Positions 6,176 through 7,772 of a DNA stretch of 7,772 nucleotides are shown one piece after another. A program made the translations under genes and the position numbers. Within the stretch, counting starts at the first letter, position 1. Every line of letters starts with the position of its first letter. The notes beneath the pieces were generated by a model. The model ran no database searches and was not told the origin of the DNA. It saw only the letters and a list, made by a program, of their open reading frames with translations. This DNA comes from an uncultured Candidatus Melainabacteria bacterium (GTDB taxonomy: Bacteria; Cyanobacteriota; Vampirovibrionia; Gastranaerophilales; Gastranaerophilaceae), in NCBI GenBank assembly GCA_937898445.1, contig CALEJY010000025.1, positions 1 through 7,772 of the forward strand, given 5' to 3'.

Positions 6176-6726
6176 TATTTATCCTCGCTTTCAGGACCTT
6201 CAATCAACAAATCAGGATCTACAGGCGGAAGATTATGTTCTGCCAAAACCTTGTCAGCTTCAAAACGATTTACACAATGGTCAATAAACAAAATACCGTC
6301 TAGGTGATCGTTTTCGTGTTGAATTGCACGAGCCAAAAGTTCTCCGTTCTTTGCTTCCAAAACAAACGGTCTGCCGTGTTTATCAAGAGCTTTAACCATA
6401 ACGTTTGCATATCTTTTTACATCTGTATAAGCTTCAGGGAAACTGATACAACCTTCTTGAGCAACAGTTGCGCCTGATTTTTTGATAATTTTAGGGTTGA
6501 TGAAAACCATCGGATTAAGCGGTTCATCATTTTTTGATACATCAATAACAAACACTCTCAAATTAACACCAATTTGCGGAGCAGCAAGACCTACACCGTT
6601 TTTGGCATACATTGTTTCCAACAAATCTTGAACAAGTTCTTGGATTTTTTTAGAAACTTTATGAACCTCTTTAGATGGTTCTCTCAAACTTTTTTCACCG
6701 TATTGTAAAACTCTTTTAACAGCCAT
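6175..6726 (-). CDS. def: Peptide deformylase
   Basis: Def removes the N-formyl group from nascent proteins at the ribosome and uses a metal (usually Fe2+). All three family motifs are present in 183 residues: GVGLAAPQIG (44-53), EGCIS (91-95, metal ligand C93) and QHENDHLDG (136-144, ligands H137 and H141 with catalytic E138). The protein ends in an acidic tail after LPPVDPD. EGCIS is the form typical of type I enzymes. AGAGG (6734-6738) is 7 nt before the ATG. It lies 40 nt after queE, may have its own extended -10 promoter in that gap, and is coupled to fmt through TAATG. Confidence 0.97.
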   Translation of the reverse strand: MAVKRVLQYGEKSLREPSKEVHKVSKKIQELVQDLLETMYAKNGVGLAAPQIGVNLRVFVIDVSKNDEPLNPMVFINPKIIKKSGATVAQEGCISFPEAYTDVKRYANVMVKALDKHGRPFVLEAKNGELLARAIQHENDHLDGILFIDHCVNRFEADKVLAEHNLPPVDPDLLIEGPESEDK

Positions 6727-6750
6727 TATTAAACCTCTTTCCTTAAATAA

Positions 6751-6759
6751 ATCATAACA
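6751..6759 (-). promoter_or_regulatory. Possible extended -10 promoter for def-fmt-aroH
   Basis: In the 40-nt gap after queE the minus strand reads TGT (6759-6757) then TATGAT (6756-6751), an extended -10 one mismatch from TATAAT. There is no clear -35 (AGACGT at the 17-bp distance). Start of transcription would be near 6744, leaving a short leader with the SD at 6738-6734. It would allow def-fmt expression apart from queE. Confidence 0.4.
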
Positions 6760-6766
6760 TAAAAAT

Positions 6767-7528
6767 TTATCTCACGTCTAAAAATTTATGTACTTGAGGA
6801 ATGAGCCTTACTTTTTCGTAATTTTTTAGGAACTTATCAAGAATTTGCGCACAGAAATCAGAAGTTACTGACATCATATTGTCATTACGAGCAAACTCTG
6901 TTTGCGTAGTAATCTCATTATCCGCCGATTTTGCGATTGATACGCCCTCACTACGTTCGTTCTCGCAATGACATGTAAGCATTTCGGGCTGTAAAATCAA
7001 TTCAATTCCATATTTTTTGCCTAATTCACAACATTTAGAAATTTCTTCATCTGTTATTTTGGAATTAAAAACAATTTTGGCAAAAGTTTCAACCCCACGA
7101 CAAGCTTCAAAAAATTTATCATGGAATTTGTATGAGTTTTTAATCCCTGTCGCACTTTCCAACTTTATATCAGCAGAAACAATATCAACATATTGCTTGA
7201 TTTCCAAAAACTTGTCAGAAAGTGTCGCATTTGTTTCAAGATAGATTTTTTTGTTAACCAAAGGTAAAAAATCCTTCAAAAAATCAACCGACAACATAGG
7301 TTCTCCACCCGTCAAAGAAATAGAATGCACATCCTTGTATTCATTAACTTTTTGCGCTAATTCATTCGGACAAAATTCGGTAAAATCAGAATTTGAAGAA
7401 AATTCCGTATCACAATAATTACATTTCAAATTACAATTACAAAATCTTACAAACAATTGTTTATAGCCGACATACGGACCTTCACCCTGAATTGATGCAA
7501 ATATTTCTTTAATTTTTACCTTATTCAT
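6767..7528 (-). CDS. queE: 7-carboxy-7-deazaguanine synthase, with an in-frame repeat insertion
   Basis: QueE is a radical SAM enzyme that converts 6-carboxytetrahydropterin to 7-carboxy-7-deazaguanine, an early step to queuosine and related 7-deazapurines. In 253 residues I see SIQGEGPYVG (12-21, substrate loop), the iron-sulfur motif C32-x3-C36-x2-C39, LTGGEP (72-77, SAM-binding GGE) and the C-terminal RLIPQVHKFL (241-250) that typifies the family. Between ILQPEM (178-183) and SDFCAQILDKF (223-233) lies an unconserved stretch holding CHCENERSEGVSIAK. It is encoded by a palindromic repeat (6880-6973, about residues 186-216). Without it the protein would be about 222 residues, close to short QueE proteins. 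Its ATG overlaps the stop of the DnaJ-like gene by 8 nt, with AGAGAG a little upstream. No other queuosine gene is in the window. Confidence 0.93.
   Translation of the reverse strand: MNKVKIKEIFASIQGEGPYVGYKQLFVRFCNCNLKCNYCDTEFSSNSDFTEFCPNELAQKVNEYKDVHSISLTGGEPMLSVDFLKDFLPLVNKKIYLETNATLSDKFLEIKQYVDIVSADIKLESATGIKNSYKFHDKFFEACRGVETFAKIVFNSKITDEEISKCCELGKKYGIELILQPEMLTCHCENERSEGVSIAKSADNEITTQTEFARNDNMMSVTSDFCAQILDKFLKNYEKVRLIPQVHKFLDVR
6880..6973. repeat. Palindromic repeat element inserted in queE
   Basis: The ends are near-perfect inverted arms: TGTCATTACGAG (6880-6891) and CTCGCAATGACA (6962-6973), 11 of 12 positions complementary. Inside, GCAAAC (6891-6896) and GTTTGC (6900-6905) form a small hairpin. 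Each end follows the plan GTCATTrCGAG, about 20 nt, then yAATC (TAATC at 6910-6914 on plus; CAATC at 6940-6936 on minus), so it looks like two units head to head. GTCATTGCGAG...CAATC elements are a familiar repeat in diverse bacterial genomes. The reading frame stays open through it. Confidence 0.8.
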
Positions 7529-7772
7529 TTAACAAATTCTCTCTTATGTTTTGTGTGGACAATTTTTTAAGCTTTTCGTAAAGCCTAATTTCATCATCCG
7601 ACAAAGAACAAGGAATTTCAATATGCACATTAACAATCATGTCACCGTTTTTACCATTTTGTTTCAAGCCTTGACCTGCAAGACGGAATTTTTGACCCGA
7701 ATGAGTTTTTGGAGGAATTTTCAAACTAAAATTGCCATCAAATGCAGGAATTAAAATTTTTCCGCCTAAAAC
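7521..7772 (-). CDS. DnaJ/CbpA-family co-chaperone, C-terminal 83 residues (5' end outside window)
   Basis: An open minus-strand frame enters from the right edge and ends with TAA at 7523-7521. It reads VLGGKILIPAFDG, KIPPKTHSGQKFRLAGQGL, NGDMIVNVHIEIP, then LSDDEIRLYEKLKKL. This is the second C-terminal substrate-binding domain of DnaJ-type J-proteins (LGGxxxVPTLDG, KIPxGTQxGxxxRLxGxG, GDLxVxVxVxxP), which deliver clients to DnaK. The protein ends 27 residues after the last beta-strand, without a long dimerisation tail. This favours the CbpA-like class lacking a zinc finger, although the J-domain and middle region lie outside the window. It overlaps queE by 8 nt, so the two are probably co-translated; a TTG at 7724 is internal, not a start. 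Confidence 0.9.
   Translation of the reverse strand, partial: VLGGKILIPAFDGNFSLKIPPKTHSGQKFRLAGQGLKQNGKNGDMIVNVHIEIPCSLSDDEIRLYEKLKKLSTQNIRENLLNE

Noticed and set aside
7722..7724. TTG as a start of a separate 67-residue protein
   Set aside because: The frame continues upstream to the window edge with conserved DnaJ residues (VLGGKILIPAFDG), so this is an internal Leu codon.
7551..7754. Plus-strand 67-residue frame near the right edge
   Set aside because: It is antisense to the DnaJ C-terminal domain, whose conserved residues are unmistakable on the other strand.

Overview
This 7.8-kb window is low-GC bacterial chromosome with dense, overlapping housekeeping genes. Gene content (nadD-yqeK, def-fmt, an AroH-class chorismate mutase) and the style of the unrecognised proteins suggest a non-photosynthetic, gut-type relative of cyanobacteria (Gastranaerophilales/Vampirovibrionia). 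That assignment is an inference from gene style and composition, not a proof.

Layout. Positions 1-813 (minus) hold the N-terminal 271 residues of an unrecognised Gln-rich protein that runs off the left edge. A divergent intergenic region follows. A 54-residue small protein gene (982-1146, plus) has its own promoter, Shine-Dalgarno (SD) and a clear intrinsic terminator (1185-1213). A pyrimidine/purine inverted-repeat element (1288-1348) lies just before an extended -10 promoter, which seems to start a leaderless nadD mRNA. nadD overlaps yqeK by 23 nt. After a 59-84 nt gap with a new promoter comes a 779-residue protein (2561-4900). I read it as a HerA-like HAS-barrel/RecA-fold protein with a ruined Walker A motif, a roughly 330-residue acidic linker, and a C-terminal PcrA/UvrD-type Tudor domain. 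It is the most novel gene here.

The right half is a convergent minus-strand run, read right to left: a DnaJ/CbpA C-terminal fragment, queE, def, fmt, aroH. The genes are tightly packed: 8-nt overlap, 40-nt gap, 1-nt overlap, 4-nt overlap. queE carries a palindromic repeat element inserted in frame inside the coding sequence, adding about 31 residues.

Functionally, def and fmt formylate initiator Met-tRNA and later remove the formyl group. nadD makes the NAD precursor NaAD, and yqeK is expected to hydrolyse Ap4A. queE makes the 7-deazaguanine precursor for queuosine, and aroH commits chorismate to Phe/Tyr. The HerA-like protein has no assigned function. Its Tudor domain suggests contact with RNA polymerase or a nucleic-acid complex.
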